NCBI GenBank assembly: GCA_964470825.1
Contig: CAYYEF010000001.1
Location: 9,129-73,128, forward strand
From: CAYYEF01 sp964470825
GTDB lineage: Bacteria > Patescibacteriota > Minisyncoccia > Phycocordibacterales > JAACPR01
Length of the DNA stretch: 64,000 bases
Reading direction: 5' to 3'
The translations under genes and the position numbers were made by a program. The notes under the pieces are model-generated. The model was not told where the DNA came from. It was given only the letters and a program-made list of their open reading frames with translations, and ran no database searches. Shown here piece by piece: positions 38,409-48,486 of the stretch (position 1 is its first letter; each line of letters starts with the position of its first letter).

Positions 38409-40211
38409 ATGAAACAAATTGTTCGAGAATCTATTAATAAAGTTTTAAGAAGTGCCGGTTTAAACGAGGTTGATTTTAATATTGAATACCCAGCTGATTT
38501 AAAGTTCGGAGATTATTCCTCAAATGTTGCGATGGTCTTAGCTAAAAAAATTGAGAAAAATCCCAGAGACTTAGCTCAAGCTATTGTGAACGATTTAAAT
38601 CGTAATCTTTCTCCTGAAATTGAAAAGGCTGAAATGGCTGGTCCTGGCTTTATTAACTTTTATCTAAAAAAAGAAATTCTATTTCAAAAAATAGGAGAGA
38701 TATTTTTAACTGGAAATAATTACGGTCGTTCAAAAAAACTAGCTGGTCAAAAAATTGTTATTGAATACACTGATCCAAACGCTTTTAAGCAATTTCATAT
38801 AGGTCATCTTATGGCCAACGCGATAGGTGAGTCAGTGTCTAGAATTTTAGAATGGAACGGTGCAGACATTACTCGTATTTGTTATCAGAGTGATGTTGGA
38901 ATGAATGTGGCGAAAGCTTTATGGGGTATGATTCAAAATAAGGCTGCGTTTCCTCATGATGAAGATTCTTTAGAAGATAAAATAAAATTTGTTGGAGAGG
39001 CCTACACCCTAGGTGCCGCTCGATTCGAAGATGATGAAAATTCCAAACTTGAAATTCAAGAAATTAATAAAAAAGTTTTTAATTTTTTTAATGGTGACCC
39101 AAAGGACGATGATCAAGAATTGAAAATATATTATGAGAAAGGTAAAGCTTGGAGCTTGGCTCATTTTGAAGAGTTGTATATAAAACTTGGAACAAAATTT
39201 GATCGTTATATTCCTGAAAGTAGCACTGCTTCTCTAGGGGAAAAAATTGTTAGGGATAATATAAAAGATCCAGAAGATGAAAATTCAAAAGGGGTATTTG
39301 AGTTGAGTGACGGTGCTGTGGTTTATAAGGGGGAGCAAGACGGTTTGCATACTCGTGTTTTTCTTAATTCTCAAGGTCTACCTACTTATGAAGCAAAAGA
39401 TCTAGGACTGGCTTATTTCAAAGATAAAATAGCCGACTTCGATACTTCTATTGTTGTGACGGCTAGCGAACAAAAAGAATATTTTAAAGTTATGATGGCG
39501 GCCCTTGCACGAATAAATTCTGATTTAGCTTCTAAAACAAAACATATTACTCACGGTATGATGCTTCTTGAAAGTGGAAAAATGTCTTCACGAAAAGGAC
39601 AGGTTATAACTGGAGAAACCTTAATTAATGAAGCGGAAGAAATGGTGCGACAAATTATTGCTGATAGAGGATTTGAAAAAGATGTGGCGGAAAAAATAAT
39701 TGTAGATGTTGCTGTTGCTGCTATTAAATATTCTATTTTAAAACAAGCCTCTGGTAGAGATATTATTTATAATGCAAAAACAGCAGTAACTTTTGAAGGA
39801 GATTCTGGTCCTTACTTACAATATTCTGTTAATCGTGCTCGATCAGTCATGTCTAAGGCTTTGGAACAAGGAATTAAAATTGACAATGATTTAAAGAATC
39901 TTATTTTTGATCAAGGTCAAAATTCTTTACCAAATCAAAATTTTTACCACGAATGGCAAACTACAAATCTAGAGAGAATGATTATTCGTTTCCCAGAAAT
40001 TGTTTTGGGTGCTGCAGAAAATTTATCACCACATACAATTACCAATTATTTAATTCAGGTAGCAGGTGAATTCAATAGTTTCTATGCTAATAATCAAATT
40101 ATTGATAATAAGCCTGATATGGCCTACAAACTAGCTTTAACAAAAGCCACAGAACACGTTTTAGAAAACGGTCTTCAAATTCTAGGTATTAGAATTCCTT
40201 CTAAAATGTAA
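38409..40211 (+). CDS. argS: Arginyl-tRNA synthetase
   Basis: 600 residues. N-terminal additional domain with DLKFGDYSSNVAMVLAKK; class I signature HIGH at FHIGHLM in the YTDPNAFKQ context; KMSSRKG motif later; C-terminal anticodon-binding domain with SVNRARSVM. Full length. Supplies both Arg tRNAs in the window. Confidence 0.97.
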   Translation: MKQIVRESINKVLRSAGLNEVDFNIEYPADLKFGDYSSNVAMVLAKKIEKNPRDLAQAIVNDLNRNLSPEIEKAEMAGPGFINFYLKKEILFQKIGEIFLTGNNYGRSKKLAGQKIVIEYTDPNAFKQFHIGHLMANAIGESVSRILEWNGADITRICYQSDVGMNVAKALWGMIQNKAAFPHDEDSLEDKIKFVGEAYTLGAARFEDDENSKLEIQEINKKVFNFFNGDPKDDDQELKIYYEKGKAWSLAHFEELYIKLGTKFDRYIPESSTASLGEKIVRDNIKDPEDENSKGVFELSDGAVVYKGEQDGLHTRVFLNSQGLPTYEAKDLGLAYFKDKIADFDTSIVVTASEQKEYFKVMMAALARINSDLASKTKHITHGMMLLESGKMSSRKGQVITGETLINEAEEMVRQIIADRGFEKDVAEKIIVDVAVAAIKYSILKQASGRDIIYNAKTAVTFEGDSGPYLQYSVNRARSVMSKALEQGIKIDNDLKNLIFDQGQNSLPNQNFYHEWQTTNLERMIIRFPEIVLGAAENLSPHTITNYLIQVAGEFNSFYANNQIIDNKPDMAYKLALTKATEHVLENGLQILGIRIPSKM

Positions 40212-40270
40212 TTACTTTAGGTAAGGTTAGATACTTTAAAAACTCTATTTAAAGTGATAGTATTTTTGTT

Positions 40271-43200
40271 ATGACAACTAAAAATGAGCAGGCGCCAGAG
40301 GCGTCTTTAAACGGTCCTGATATGGCCGGTTCAAATCAAGGGCAAACTGAAAAAAGTCAGGTTGCTTTAACTGAGGAGGCCGTTCTATCTTTTTGGCAGA
40401 AAAATAATATATTTGAAAAAAGTCTGGCTCAAAATATGCCAGAAAATAATTCAAATTCAAAAGGCGAGTTTGTTTTTTATGATGGACCTCCATTTGCAAC
40501 TGGAACACCACATTATGGACATTTGCTTGCGGGAACAATGAAAGATTTAATTCCTCGTTATAAAACCATGCAAGGATATTATGTGCCCAGAAAATGGGGA
40601 TGGGATTGTCATGGTTTACCAATTGAAAACTTAATCCAAAAAGAAAATAATCTTCATACAAAAAAAGATATTGAGAATTTTGGAATTAAAAAATTTAGTC
40701 AGGCCGCAAAAGCAAGCGTGTTTAGATATGATGCTGAATGGAGAAAAACCGTACCTAGAATCGGTAGATGGGTAGATATGGATAACCAATACACCACAAT
40801 GGATTCTGGTTTTATGGAGTCTGTATGGTGGGCTTTTTCTGAATTATATAAAAAAGATTTAATCTATAAAGATTTTCGGGTAATGCATATTTCTCCTGCA
40901 CTCGAAACCCCACTTTCAAATTCTGAGGTCAGTCAAAACTATAAAGATATTACTGATATTACTGCATATGTGAAATTTGAATTAGTAGATGAACCAGGAA
41001 CTTTTTTTATTGCTTGGACAACAACCCCTTGGACGTTGCCAGGAAACGTAGCGCTTGCTGTTGGTGAAGATATTGATTATGTAAAAGTTGAGATTGAAAA
41101 TGCTGAAGAAAATCAAAAAGGAAATATTTTTATCGCAAAAAACAGGGTAGAATCTGTTCTAAAAGATAAAACTTATAAAATTATATCTGAATTAAAAGGT
41201 CGTGATTTGGTCGGGAAGAGATATAAGCCTGTTTTCGATTATTACGCAAAAAACGAAAAATTAGAAAATCGTGAAAATGGATGGAAAATTTATTCAGCTG
41301 ATTTCGTAACTGATGCTGACGGAACGGGTATAGTTCACATTGCTCCTGCTTTTGGAGAAGATGATTTTAATTTAAGAAAAGATAAAAATCTTCCTTTTAT
41401 ACAACATGTAAACATGGATGGAACAATTCGTCCCGAAGCAATTGATTTTGCAGGTCTTCAAGCGAAACCAAAGGCTACAGATGAAAACCCAAATGCTCAT
41501 CAAAATACGGACATTGAAGTGATTAAATATTTGGCTCATCACGGAAATTTATTTGCTAAAGAAAAAATAATACACTCATACCCTCATTGCTGGAGAACAG
41601 ATGCGCCACTTTTGAATTATGCTCTTTCTTCTTGGTTTGTAAAAGTTACTAATCTGCGTTCAAAAATGGTTGAATTAAATAAAGATATTTATTGGGTTCC
41701 AGAGAATATTGGTTCAAAGCGTTTTGCTAATTGGCTTGAGAATGCAAAAGATTGGGGAATTTCCCGCTCTCGTTTTTGGGGAACAACTATGCCTATTTGG
41801 GTTTCTGAAGATGGAGAAATAGATGTTATTGGTTCTGTTGAAGATCTAAGAAATAGAACAAAAGGAACTAATAAATATTTTCTAGCTCGTCATGGTGAAG
41901 CAGAACATAATGTTGCTAAATTTTTATCATCAGATAATTCTGTAAAAAGTGAATTGACCGAAAATGGTTTAAAACAAATTGAAGATTTGGCAGAAAATCT
42001 TTTGAAAGAACTTGCTAAGAATGGTCAAAAAATAGATTATATTTTTACCTCTCCATTACACCGAACAAAAAGAACAGCACAAATTGTGGCTGAAAAAATT
42101 AATCTAGATAAAGAATTAATTATTGTAGATGAAAGATTAAAAGAAGTTCAATCTGGAATTCTTAATGGAAAACCTACTTCTGAATATTTGAAATTAGTTA
42201 ATAGTGTTTCAGAACAATTTGAAATTTCTCCAGAAGGAGGTGAAACTATTTCTGATATTAGAAAAAGAGTAGGGGATTTTATTTATGAAATAGATAAGAA
42301 ATATTCAAATAAGAATATCCTTATCGTAACCCATGAATATCCAATCTGGATGTTTAATGCTGTGAAGAATGGATTAGACAATAAGAAAGCCATTGAAATA
42401 AAAACTTTTGGAAAGAGTTTTGTTCCAACAGGTCATTTTGAAGTATATGATTTTGCTCCTTTACCACACGATGATGATTATGTTTTGGATCTACATAGAC
42501 CCTATATTGACGAAATTACATATTTAAAAAATGGTAAAAAATTCACAAGAATTCCAGAGGTTTTTGATACTTGGTTTGATTCTGGTTCAATGCCATATGC
42601 TGTTCCTCATTTTCCATTTAATAATAGACAAAAAAATTCTGGTGGAATTTTGAGTAATTTATTAAAATCTCTTACTTCATCAAAAGAACCAAATCATTTT
42701 CCTGCAGATTTTATTGCTGAAGGGCTTGATCAAACAAGAGGCTGGTTTTATACCCTAATGGTTTTAAATAGTGCTTTGTTTGGTAAAAGTCCATTTAAAA
42801 ATGTCATTGTAAATGGTTTGGTTTTGGCAGAGGACGGAAGAAAGATGTCAAAAAGTCTAAAAAATTATCCAGATCCTTCTTATATTTTGGATAAATATGG
42901 TGCTGATGCTTTGAGGTATTACATGCTTTCTTCACAAATTGTAAAAGCAGAGCCTTTGAATTTTTCTGAGAAAGGTGTTGATGAGGTTTTGAAAAAAGTG
43001 ATCAACAGGTTAATGAATGTTGTTTCATTTTATGAATTGTATGTAAAATCAGAAGAGTCACAAAAAATATTCGAAGCTTATAAAAATGATAAAAACAAGA
43101 AACCACTTTTGAAAAATGAATTAGACACATGGATTGTTTCAAGGTTGGGTGAAGTTTTGAAAAAAACAACAGAAGCTCTGGATAAATATGAATTAGATGT

Positions 43201-43957
43201 TTCAGCTAGACCAATTGCAGAATTTATCGATGATTTGTCTACATGGTATTTGCGTCGATCAAGAGACAGATTTAAGGGGGAGAATTTCGAAGATTCTGAA
43301 TCTGCGAAAGAAACTACAAATTATGTATTAATTAATTTGGCAAAAATTATGGCTCCATTTATGCCTTTTACAGCTGAAGAGATTTACCAAAATATAAGTG
43401 GATTCAAAATGAAAAATCCTGATTATAGCGTCCATTTTGAAAAGTGGCCAAACAATATCTATTTTGATCAGAAAATTATTCAAGAAATGGAGATTGCTAG
43501 AAAAATCGTCGCTTTAGGTTTAGAGGCAAGAGACAGAAATAAAATAAAAGTTAGACAACCACTTAAAGAATTATTAGTTAAAGATGACTCAATATCTAAT
43601 CTTAGTGAGGGTATATTAGAAACCATTAAAGATGAGCTGAATGTTAAGGAAATAAAATTTGATTCTCAGATAAAAGAAGAAGTCTTTCTTAATACAGAGA
43701 TTACCCCAGAACTTTTAGAAGAAGGAGTAGCACGTGAAATAATTCGAACAATTCAATCTCTTAGAAAAAAATCAAACTTAAATCCAGAAGATCAAATAGA
43801 TTTGGTTGTACAAACAGAAGATCAAGGAGAGAAGCTTATCAAAAAATTTGCTGAACAAATTAAAAAACCAACAAACGTTGTTAATTTTGATTTTGCTGAA
43901 AACGACGGAGATAAAATCTCTGTAGAAGGATATAACTTTAATATAGTTATTAAATAG
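40271..43957 (+). CDS. ileS: Isoleucyl-tRNA synthetase with an inserted histidine phosphatase domain
   Basis: 1228 residues. The IleRS parts are complete: HYGH in GTPHYGHLL, CP1 editing domain with WTTTPWTLPGNVAL, RYWGT-like RFWGTTMPIWV, DTWFDSGSMPYA, GRKMSKSLKN and a helical anticodon-binding end. Between SVEDLRNR and DLHRPYIDE (D740) lies an extra block of about 200 residues with a complete histidine phosphatase pattern: ARHGE with H541, SPLHRTKRTA, E625 in DERLKEV, and VTHEYP with H688. Normal IleRS has only a short connector there. The first 40 residues are also an Asn/Gln/Glu-rich extension. The frame is uninterrupted through both junctions. The substrate of the phosphatase is unknown. 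Confidence 0.95.
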   Translation: MTTKNEQAPEASLNGPDMAGSNQGQTEKSQVALTEEAVLSFWQKNNIFEKSLAQNMPENNSNSKGEFVFYDGPPFATGTPHYGHLLAGTMKDLIPRYKTMQGYYVPRKWGWDCHGLPIENLIQKENNLHTKKDIENFGIKKFSQAAKASVFRYDAEWRKTVPRIGRWVDMDNQYTTMDSGFMESVWWAFSELYKKDLIYKDFRVMHISPALETPLSNSEVSQNYKDITDITAYVKFELVDEPGTFFIAWTTTPWTLPGNVALAVGEDIDYVKVEIENAEENQKGNIFIAKNRVESVLKDKTYKIISELKGRDLVGKRYKPVFDYYAKNEKLENRENGWKIYSADFVTDADGTGIVHIAPAFGEDDFNLRKDKNLPFIQHVNMDGTIRPEAIDFAGLQAKPKATDENPNAHQNTDIEVIKYLAHHGNLFAKEKIIHSYPHCWRTDAPLLNYALSSWFVKVTNLRSKMVELNKDIYWVPENIGSKRFANWLENAKDWGISRSRFWGTTMPIWVSEDGEIDVIGSVEDLRNRTKGTNKYFLARHGEAEHNVAKFLSSDNSVKSELTENGLKQIEDLAENLLKELAKNGQKIDYIFTSPLHRTKRTAQIVAEKINLDKELIIVDERLKEVQSGILNGKPTSEYLKLVNSVSEQFEISPEGGETISDIRKRVGDFIYEIDKKYSNKNILIVTHEYPIWMFNAVKNGLDNKKAIEIKTFGKSFVPTGHFEVYDFAPLPHDDDYVLDLHRPYIDEITYLKNGKKFTRIPEVFDTWFDSGSMPYAVPHFPFNNRQKNSGGILSNLLKSLTSSKEPNHFPADFIAEGLDQTRGWFYTLMVLNSALFGKSPFKNVIVNGLVLAEDGRKMSKSLKNYPDPSYILDKYGADALRYYMLSSQIVKAEPLNFSEKGVDEVLKKVINRLMNVVSFYELYVKSEESQKIFEAYKNDKNKKPLLKNELDTWIVSRLGEVLKKTTEALDKYELDVSARPIAEFIDDLSTWYLRRSRDRFKGENFEDSESAKETTNYVLINLAKIMAPFMPFTAEEIYQNISGFKMKNPDYSVHFEKWPNNIYFDQKIIQEMEIARKIVALGLEARDRNKIKVRQPLKELLVKDDSISNLSEGILETIKDELNVKEIKFDSQIKEEVFLNTEITPELLEEGVAREIIRTIQSLRKKSNLNPEDQIDLVVQTEDQGEKLIKKFAEQIKKPTNVVNFDFAENDGDKISVEGYNFNIVIK
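41869..42474 (+). other. Histidine phosphatase domain inside ileS
   Basis: Residues about 534-735 of IleRS. The order of motifs (RHG at 540-542, phosphate-binding Arg in SPLHRT, acid E625 in a DERLKEVQSG context, second His H688, FEVYDF closing strand) matches phosphoglycerate-mutase-like phosphatases. All catalytic positions are present, so activity is plausible. Confidence 0.85.
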
Positions 43958-43959
43958 TA

Positions 43960-44559
43960 ATGCATCATATTTATAGAACAGAAGCTATTATTTTATCTAG
44001 TCGTCCAAGCGGGGAGTCTGGTAAATATTTAACTGTTTTGTCCAAAGAATATGGGGTTTTAAAAATTGAAGCCCAAGCAGTTAGGAAAAATGATTCAAAG
44101 CTTCGTCAATCAATTCAAGATTTTTCAGTTGTGGATATTTCTTTCGTAAGAGGAAAGACAGGAAATAAATTAGTAAACGCATCTTTTATTTCTAATTTTT
44201 ATTATGAAATATCAAATCAGAAAATTTTGAAAAGCATCTCTAATATTTTTCGCCTGGTTGAAAAAATGATTGTCGACGAAGAAAAAGATGATTCTATTTT
44301 TGATTTATTCATCAAAATAAACCTTATTTTAAAAGATAATTTAGACTGTACCGATGATTTTCTCAAGGCCTTGGAAATTATTTCTGTATATAGACTTCTT
44401 TCAAGTCTTGGATATTTAAGCCGAGATGGAGAGTATAATTTTATTTTAAGTGAAGAACTTGATGAAGGTTTGGTTTTGAGAATGGAAAAAAAATTAATTA
44501 CCGATAAAGAAAAAATAATTAGATTAATTAATAATGCTATTAATGAAAGTCATTTATAA
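43960..44559 (+). CDS. recO: DNA repair protein RecO
   Basis: 199 residues. An N-terminal OB fold with YRTEAIILSSRPSGESGKYLTVLSKEYG, then KLRQSIQDFS and a helical C-terminal part. The zinc-finger cysteines of some RecO proteins are missing. RecO loads RecA on SSB-coated single-stranded DNA; ssb and recA are in the same window. Begins 2 nt after ileS, so cotranscribed. Confidence 0.88.
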   Translation: MHHIYRTEAIILSSRPSGESGKYLTVLSKEYGVLKIEAQAVRKNDSKLRQSIQDFSVVDISFVRGKTGNKLVNASFISNFYYEISNQKILKSISNIFRLVEKMIVDEEKDDSIFDLFIKINLILKDNLDCTDDFLKALEIISVYRLLSSLGYLSRDGEYNFILSEELDEGLVLRMEKKLITDKEKIIRLINNAINESHL

Positions 44560-44564
44560 TTTGG

Positions 44565-44570
44565 TATAAT
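44565..44570 (+). promoter_or_regulatory. -10 box TATAAT, leaderless spacing
   Basis: TATAAT ends 8 nt before the ATG at 44579. Confidence 0.55.
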
Positions 44571-44578
44571 AATTGCAC

Positions 44579-46492
44579 ATGCAATTACCTAATGGTCAAA
44601 AATCTAGATTAGAAAAATTAGAGCAAAAACTTTATTCTGTTGACGGTATTTCTTCCAAAGAAAGGGCTTCCTTAAAAGCAAAAAATTACACGGTAAATAA
44701 TGATTGGGGAGAGCCTGAAATGAAAAATGATTTTTCTTTTCCTAAAAAGAAATTTGGTTTTTTTAGCTTGGTGTTAATTTTAGCTGCAATATTTTTTGTT
44801 GGCTCTTTGTCTTATGCCGGATTTATTTTTCTAAATGGCAATAAGGCAATTTCCGGAAATAATGTTGACATAAAAGTCGTCGGACCTGTTTCTGTTGGAG
44901 GAGGAGAGTCTCTGTCTGTAGATGTTGTTGTTGCTAATAATAATCAAATTCCACTTGAACTTGTAGATCTTTTTGCTGAATATCCGGAGGGATCTAAAAA
45001 TCCTGAAAATATTTCTGAAGATTTGAGAAGAGTTAATTTAGATTTGGGAACAATTCCACCCGGATCAGTAATAAGAAAGACCGTAAAAGTGGCTTTGTTT
45101 GGAGAAGAAGGTTCAAATAAAAAAATCGACTTTATTTTGCAATATAGAATTTCTGGATCAAATGCAATTTTTGAAAAAAAGAAAGAATTTGAAGTTGCTT
45201 TAAGTGCAACACCTATTCGTCTGTCTGTTTCTGGTTTAGAAGAGATCTCTTCATCTCAAACTGTTGATTTAACTGTTAAATTTAATTCTAATTCTGTTCA
45301 ACCTCTTAAAAATGTCATGATAGTGGCTGAGTATCCTTTTGGTTTTAAGTATGAAAAATCAGATTTAAAGCCAAAATACAATAATAATATTTGGTTTTTT
45401 GAAGAACTAAAGCCTAATGAGGAAATAGAATTCAAGGTATCAGGTGTAATAGAGGGACAAAATCAAGAAGATAGAATATTTAGATTTAATACTGGTTTAG
45501 CGAAAGAAAATTCTCCTGAAGAGATTGGTGTGTTGTTTGCCACTACCATGCACGAAGTAAAGGTTACAAAATCTTTTGTCGGTCTTGTCCTAAATATTAA
45601 CAAAGATCCTGCTACTGTTGTCTCTGTACAGAGCGGTGAATATAACGAAGGAGAAGTTATTTTTACAAATAATACCAACGACTCAATTAAAAACTTAGAA
45701 ATTAAATTACAACTAAATGGTGCAGTACTTAATGAAGACTCAGTTACCGTAACAAGTGGATTTTATAGCTCTATTGATAATACAATAACTTGGAATAAAA
45801 ATACTGATGATTTGTTTTTAAATATTGCCCCTAGGAAAACCGGAAGAATATCATTTAGATTTAAGACTCTGGAATTAGTTAGTGGAAAAACTAGTATTAA
45901 AAATCCACAAATAGATATAACAGCAAAAGTATCTGGTACAAGGATTTCAACTTCAAATACTGAAGAAAAAATATCATCCGATACATTTAAAAATATAAAA
46001 GTTATATCAGACACATCTGTATATGCCTACACTCATTACAATGAAGGACCTTTTATTAATTCTGGCCCGATTCCTCCCAAGGTAGATACTCCAACTAGTT
46101 ATACAATTGAATTTGCAGCCTCAAATAATTCTAATGATTTAGATAACGCTCAGATAACAGCCATATTGCCACCCTATGTTTCTTGGAAAGGGGCATTTAG
46201 TCCAAGTGGAGAAAATGTATCTTTCGATTCAATTAATAGAAAAATGGTTTGGAATATTGGACCTATTCCTGCAGGAACAGGTTATACAAAAAATATTAAA
46301 CAACTGTATTTTAAAGTAGAGCTTTTGCCAAGTATTTCTCAAACTGGAAACAAGTTAGATTTATTAAATGATATTATGTTTAATGCAAATGATACTTTTA
46401 CAAGGAAAAGTATCTCTACAAAAGTTAATTCACCAAATACTATTATAAAAGGGTATCCTATTGCAGATAACCACGGAAATGTGGTTCAATAG
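44579..46492 (+). CDS. Membrane-anchored surface protein with Ig-like/DUF11-type repeats
   Basis: 637 residues. About 55 cytoplasmic residues, one transmembrane helix (about 56-80), then a long extracellular part made of beta-rich units. Each unit has a phrase like VVVANNNQIPLELVDLFAEYP, VKFNSNSVQPLKNVMIVAEYPFG, or a conserved TITW/MVWNIGPIPAG, as in DUF11/CARDB-type stalks. No catalytic motif. A TTG at 44573 is in frame, but the ATG at 44579 is placed properly after TATAAT. Function probably structural or adhesive; inferred from architecture. Confidence 0.72.
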   Translation: MQLPNGQKSRLEKLEQKLYSVDGISSKERASLKAKNYTVNNDWGEPEMKNDFSFPKKKFGFFSLVLILAAIFFVGSLSYAGFIFLNGNKAISGNNVDIKVVGPVSVGGGESLSVDVVVANNNQIPLELVDLFAEYPEGSKNPENISEDLRRVNLDLGTIPPGSVIRKTVKVALFGEEGSNKKIDFILQYRISGSNAIFEKKKEFEVALSATPIRLSVSGLEEISSSQTVDLTVKFNSNSVQPLKNVMIVAEYPFGFKYEKSDLKPKYNNNIWFFEELKPNEEIEFKVSGVIEGQNQEDRIFRFNTGLAKENSPEEIGVLFATTMHEVKVTKSFVGLVLNINKDPATVVSVQSGEYNEGEVIFTNNTNDSIKNLEIKLQLNGAVLNEDSVTVTSGFYSSIDNTITWNKNTDDLFLNIAPRKTGRISFRFKTLELVSGKTSIKNPQIDITAKVSGTRISTSNTEEKISSDTFKNIKVISDTSVYAYTHYNEGPFINSGPIPPKVDTPTSYTIEFAASNNSNDLDNAQITAILPPYVSWKGAFSPSGENVSFDSINRKMVWNIGPIPAGTGYTKNIKQLYFKVELLPSISQTGNKLDLLNDIMFNANDTFTRKSISTKVNSPNTIIKGYPIADNHGNVVQ

Positions 46493-46497
46493 TACTT

Positions 46498-47898
46498 ATG
46501 AACAATAATCCAGAAAACAATATGGAAAACCTTATTTCTCTATGCAAGAGAAGAGGTTTTATTTACCAAGGCTCTGAAATTTACGGAGGATTAGCTGGTA
46601 CTTGGGATTATGGACCGTTGGGTGTAGCTCTAAAGAAAAATATTGAGAATCTTTGGTGGAAAAGATTTGTTTTAGATAGAGAAGATATGTATGGTATTGA
46701 TGCGGCTATTTTAATGAATCAAGAAGTTTGGAAATCCTCTGGTCATGTTGCAGGATTTGCTGATCCATTAGTTGAGGACACTAAAACAAAAAAACGCTAT
46801 CGTGCCGATCATCTCCTGGAAGCAAATAATATAAGTCCAATTGGAATGAAGATTGATGATATGGATAAAGCCATCAAAGAAAATGGAATAAAAAGTCCTG
46901 AAGGTAATCCTCTTGGTGATGTTCGCCAATTTAATATGATGTTTAAAACTAATGTTGGTGCTACTGAAGATGAATCTTCTATTTCATATCTTCGACCTGA
47001 AACTGCTCAGGGTATGTTCGTAAATTTTAAAAATGTTCTTGATTCTTTTCATCCGAAAATTCCTTTTGGTATGGCTCAAATAGGTAAAGCTTTTAGAAAT
47101 GAAATAGCTCCTCGAGACTTTATTTTTAGAGTAAGAGAACTTGAACAAATGGAAATTGAATATTTTGTTAAGCCTTCAGAATGGGAAAAAACCTTCGATT
47201 ATTTTTTTGAAGAGCAAATGGCTTTTCTAAGAGATCTTGGATTAACAGAATCAAAAATTCATAAAATAGAAGTCGCAGCCGCTGATAGAGCACATTATTC
47301 AAAGAGAAGTATCGATACTGAATTTGATTTTCCTTTTGGCCAAAAAGAGCTTCTTGGTTTGGCATACCGAACAGACTACGATCTATCTGCTCACATAAAA
47401 GGAAGTAAGGTAGAACTTTCATATTTTGATGAAGAAAACAAAGAAAGATATGTTCCTCATTGCATTGAACCAACTTTTGGTTTAGGTAGACTTTTGCTTG
47501 CTGTAATTTCTGATGGATATACAGAAGACGAGCTTGGTGGTGAAAAGAGAATTTATTTAAAACTTTCTCCAAAAATTGCTCCATATTTAGTTTCAGTTTT
47601 TCCACTTCTTAAAAATAAGCCAGATCTAGTTAATAAGGCCAGAGAAGTTTTCTCAATTTTGCGTAAAGAATCAGAATTTAGCGGAAGAGTTTCTTTTGAT
47701 GATAATGGAAATATTGGAAAAAGATATAGAAGACAAGATGAAATAGGAACACCATTCTGTGTGACAATTGACTTTGATACTTTAGGAGAAAATCCAGAAT
47801 TAAAAGATACAGTAACTGTAAGGGATCGTGACACAGGAGAACAAAAAAGAATCTCTATTAATGATCTTGCTGCTTATTTAAAAAATACTAGTTTTTAA
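46498..47898 (+). CDS. glyS: Glycyl-tRNA synthetase (single-chain, alpha2 type)
   Basis: 466 residues of the class II dimeric GlyRS. CKRRGFIYQGSEIYGG at the start, GTWDYGPLGV, LRPETAQGMFVNFKN, QIGKAFRNEIAPRDFIFRVREL (motif 2), and EPTFGLGRLL (motif 3), then the anticodon-binding domain. This is the eukaryote-like single-subunit form rather than GlyQS. Starts 5 nt after the surface protein gene. Confidence 0.96.
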   Translation: MNNNPENNMENLISLCKRRGFIYQGSEIYGGLAGTWDYGPLGVALKKNIENLWWKRFVLDREDMYGIDAAILMNQEVWKSSGHVAGFADPLVEDTKTKKRYRADHLLEANNISPIGMKIDDMDKAIKENGIKSPEGNPLGDVRQFNMMFKTNVGATEDESSISYLRPETAQGMFVNFKNVLDSFHPKIPFGMAQIGKAFRNEIAPRDFIFRVRELEQMEIEYFVKPSEWEKTFDYFFEEQMAFLRDLGLTESKIHKIEVAAADRAHYSKRSIDTEFDFPFGQKELLGLAYRTDYDLSAHIKGSKVELSYFDEENKERYVPHCIEPTFGLGRLLLAVISDGYTEDELGGEKRIYLKLSPKIAPYLVSVFPLLKNKPDLVNKAREVFSILRKESEFSGRVSFDDNGNIGKRYRRQDEIGTPFCVTIDFDTLGENPELKDTVTVRDRDTGEQKRISINDLAAYLKNTSF

Positions 47899-47972
47899 AT
47901 TTTTAAATTAATATTTTAAATATTGGTTTGACTTTAAATAATTACAGTGTTTATATATTTGAGGAGGTAAAA

Positions 47973-48404
47973 ATGTTAAATAAAATACTCTTTCTGTTTG
48001 AAGTTGATTTTAATCTATATCCTGATCAGAAAATTTCTGCAGAAGCAAAAAAAATCTTTGAAAGAAATATAGCCAAATACTATTGGTCTGTAAGTCAGGA
48101 AGGGAAAATTATTAACGCTAGGTTTGAAAATTTTCCAAGAAAAGATATGGTTGTTAATACGGAAGATGAGAGAACTGTTGAAAGTCTTAATTTGCTCCCA
48201 AAGCTTTTCTCAAGAACTCTTTCTGGATCTCAAAAGAAGAATTGGAGAATTCAAGTTTATTACAGTAAACATGATGAGACAGATCATATAATTATTATAA
48301 ACGAAGAACTTCATTTGCAGGATTATTATATTTCTTGGCAAAAGGAACATAATAATTTTAATGCACTTATGAAAGAAGTTAGTAAGATACAAGATCTAAT
48401 TTAA
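47973..48404 (+). CDS. Orphan protein with a strong ribosome binding site
   Basis: 143 residues from the ATG at 47973. The Shine-Dalgarno sequence GAGGAGGT, 5 nt before the ATG, is the strongest in the window and fixes this start over the in-frame codon at 47928. Soluble, mixed charge, FLFEVDFNLYPDQKIS start, and a KNWRIQVYY strand with HLQDYYISW near the end. No family recognised. It has its own terminator. Its strong translation signal contrasts with the leaderless housekeeping genes. Confidence 0.7.
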   Translation: MLNKILFLFEVDFNLYPDQKISAEAKKIFERNIAKYYWSVSQEGKIINARFENFPRKDMVVNTEDERTVESLNLLPKLFSRTLSGSQKKNWRIQVYYSKHDETDHIIIINEELHLQDYYISWQKEHNNFNALMKEVSKIQDLI

Positions 48405-48432
48405 TTACCTGTGGAAGCAGGTAATTTTTATT
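48403..48432 (+). terminator. Intrinsic terminator
   Basis: AATTACCTG - TGGAAG - CAGGTAATT, 9-bp stem, then TTTATTTATT. The stop codon touches the first arm. Confidence 0.85.
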
Positions 48433-48486
48433 TATTGCAAAAAAGGTAGTCTAGTATAAAATACCTTTAACTAATAAAACAAAAAT

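Noticed and set aside
40278..40661. 127-codon minus-strand frame within ileS
   Set aside because: Antisense shadow of the conserved HIGH region.
41869..42474. Histidine phosphatase as a separate gene or chimeric assembly
   Set aside because: The frame is continuous at both ends, base composition matches the rest of ileS, and IleRS motifs resume exactly where expected.
47168..47605. 145-codon minus-strand frame within glyS
   Set aside because: Antisense to conserved GlyRS motifs; no start signals.
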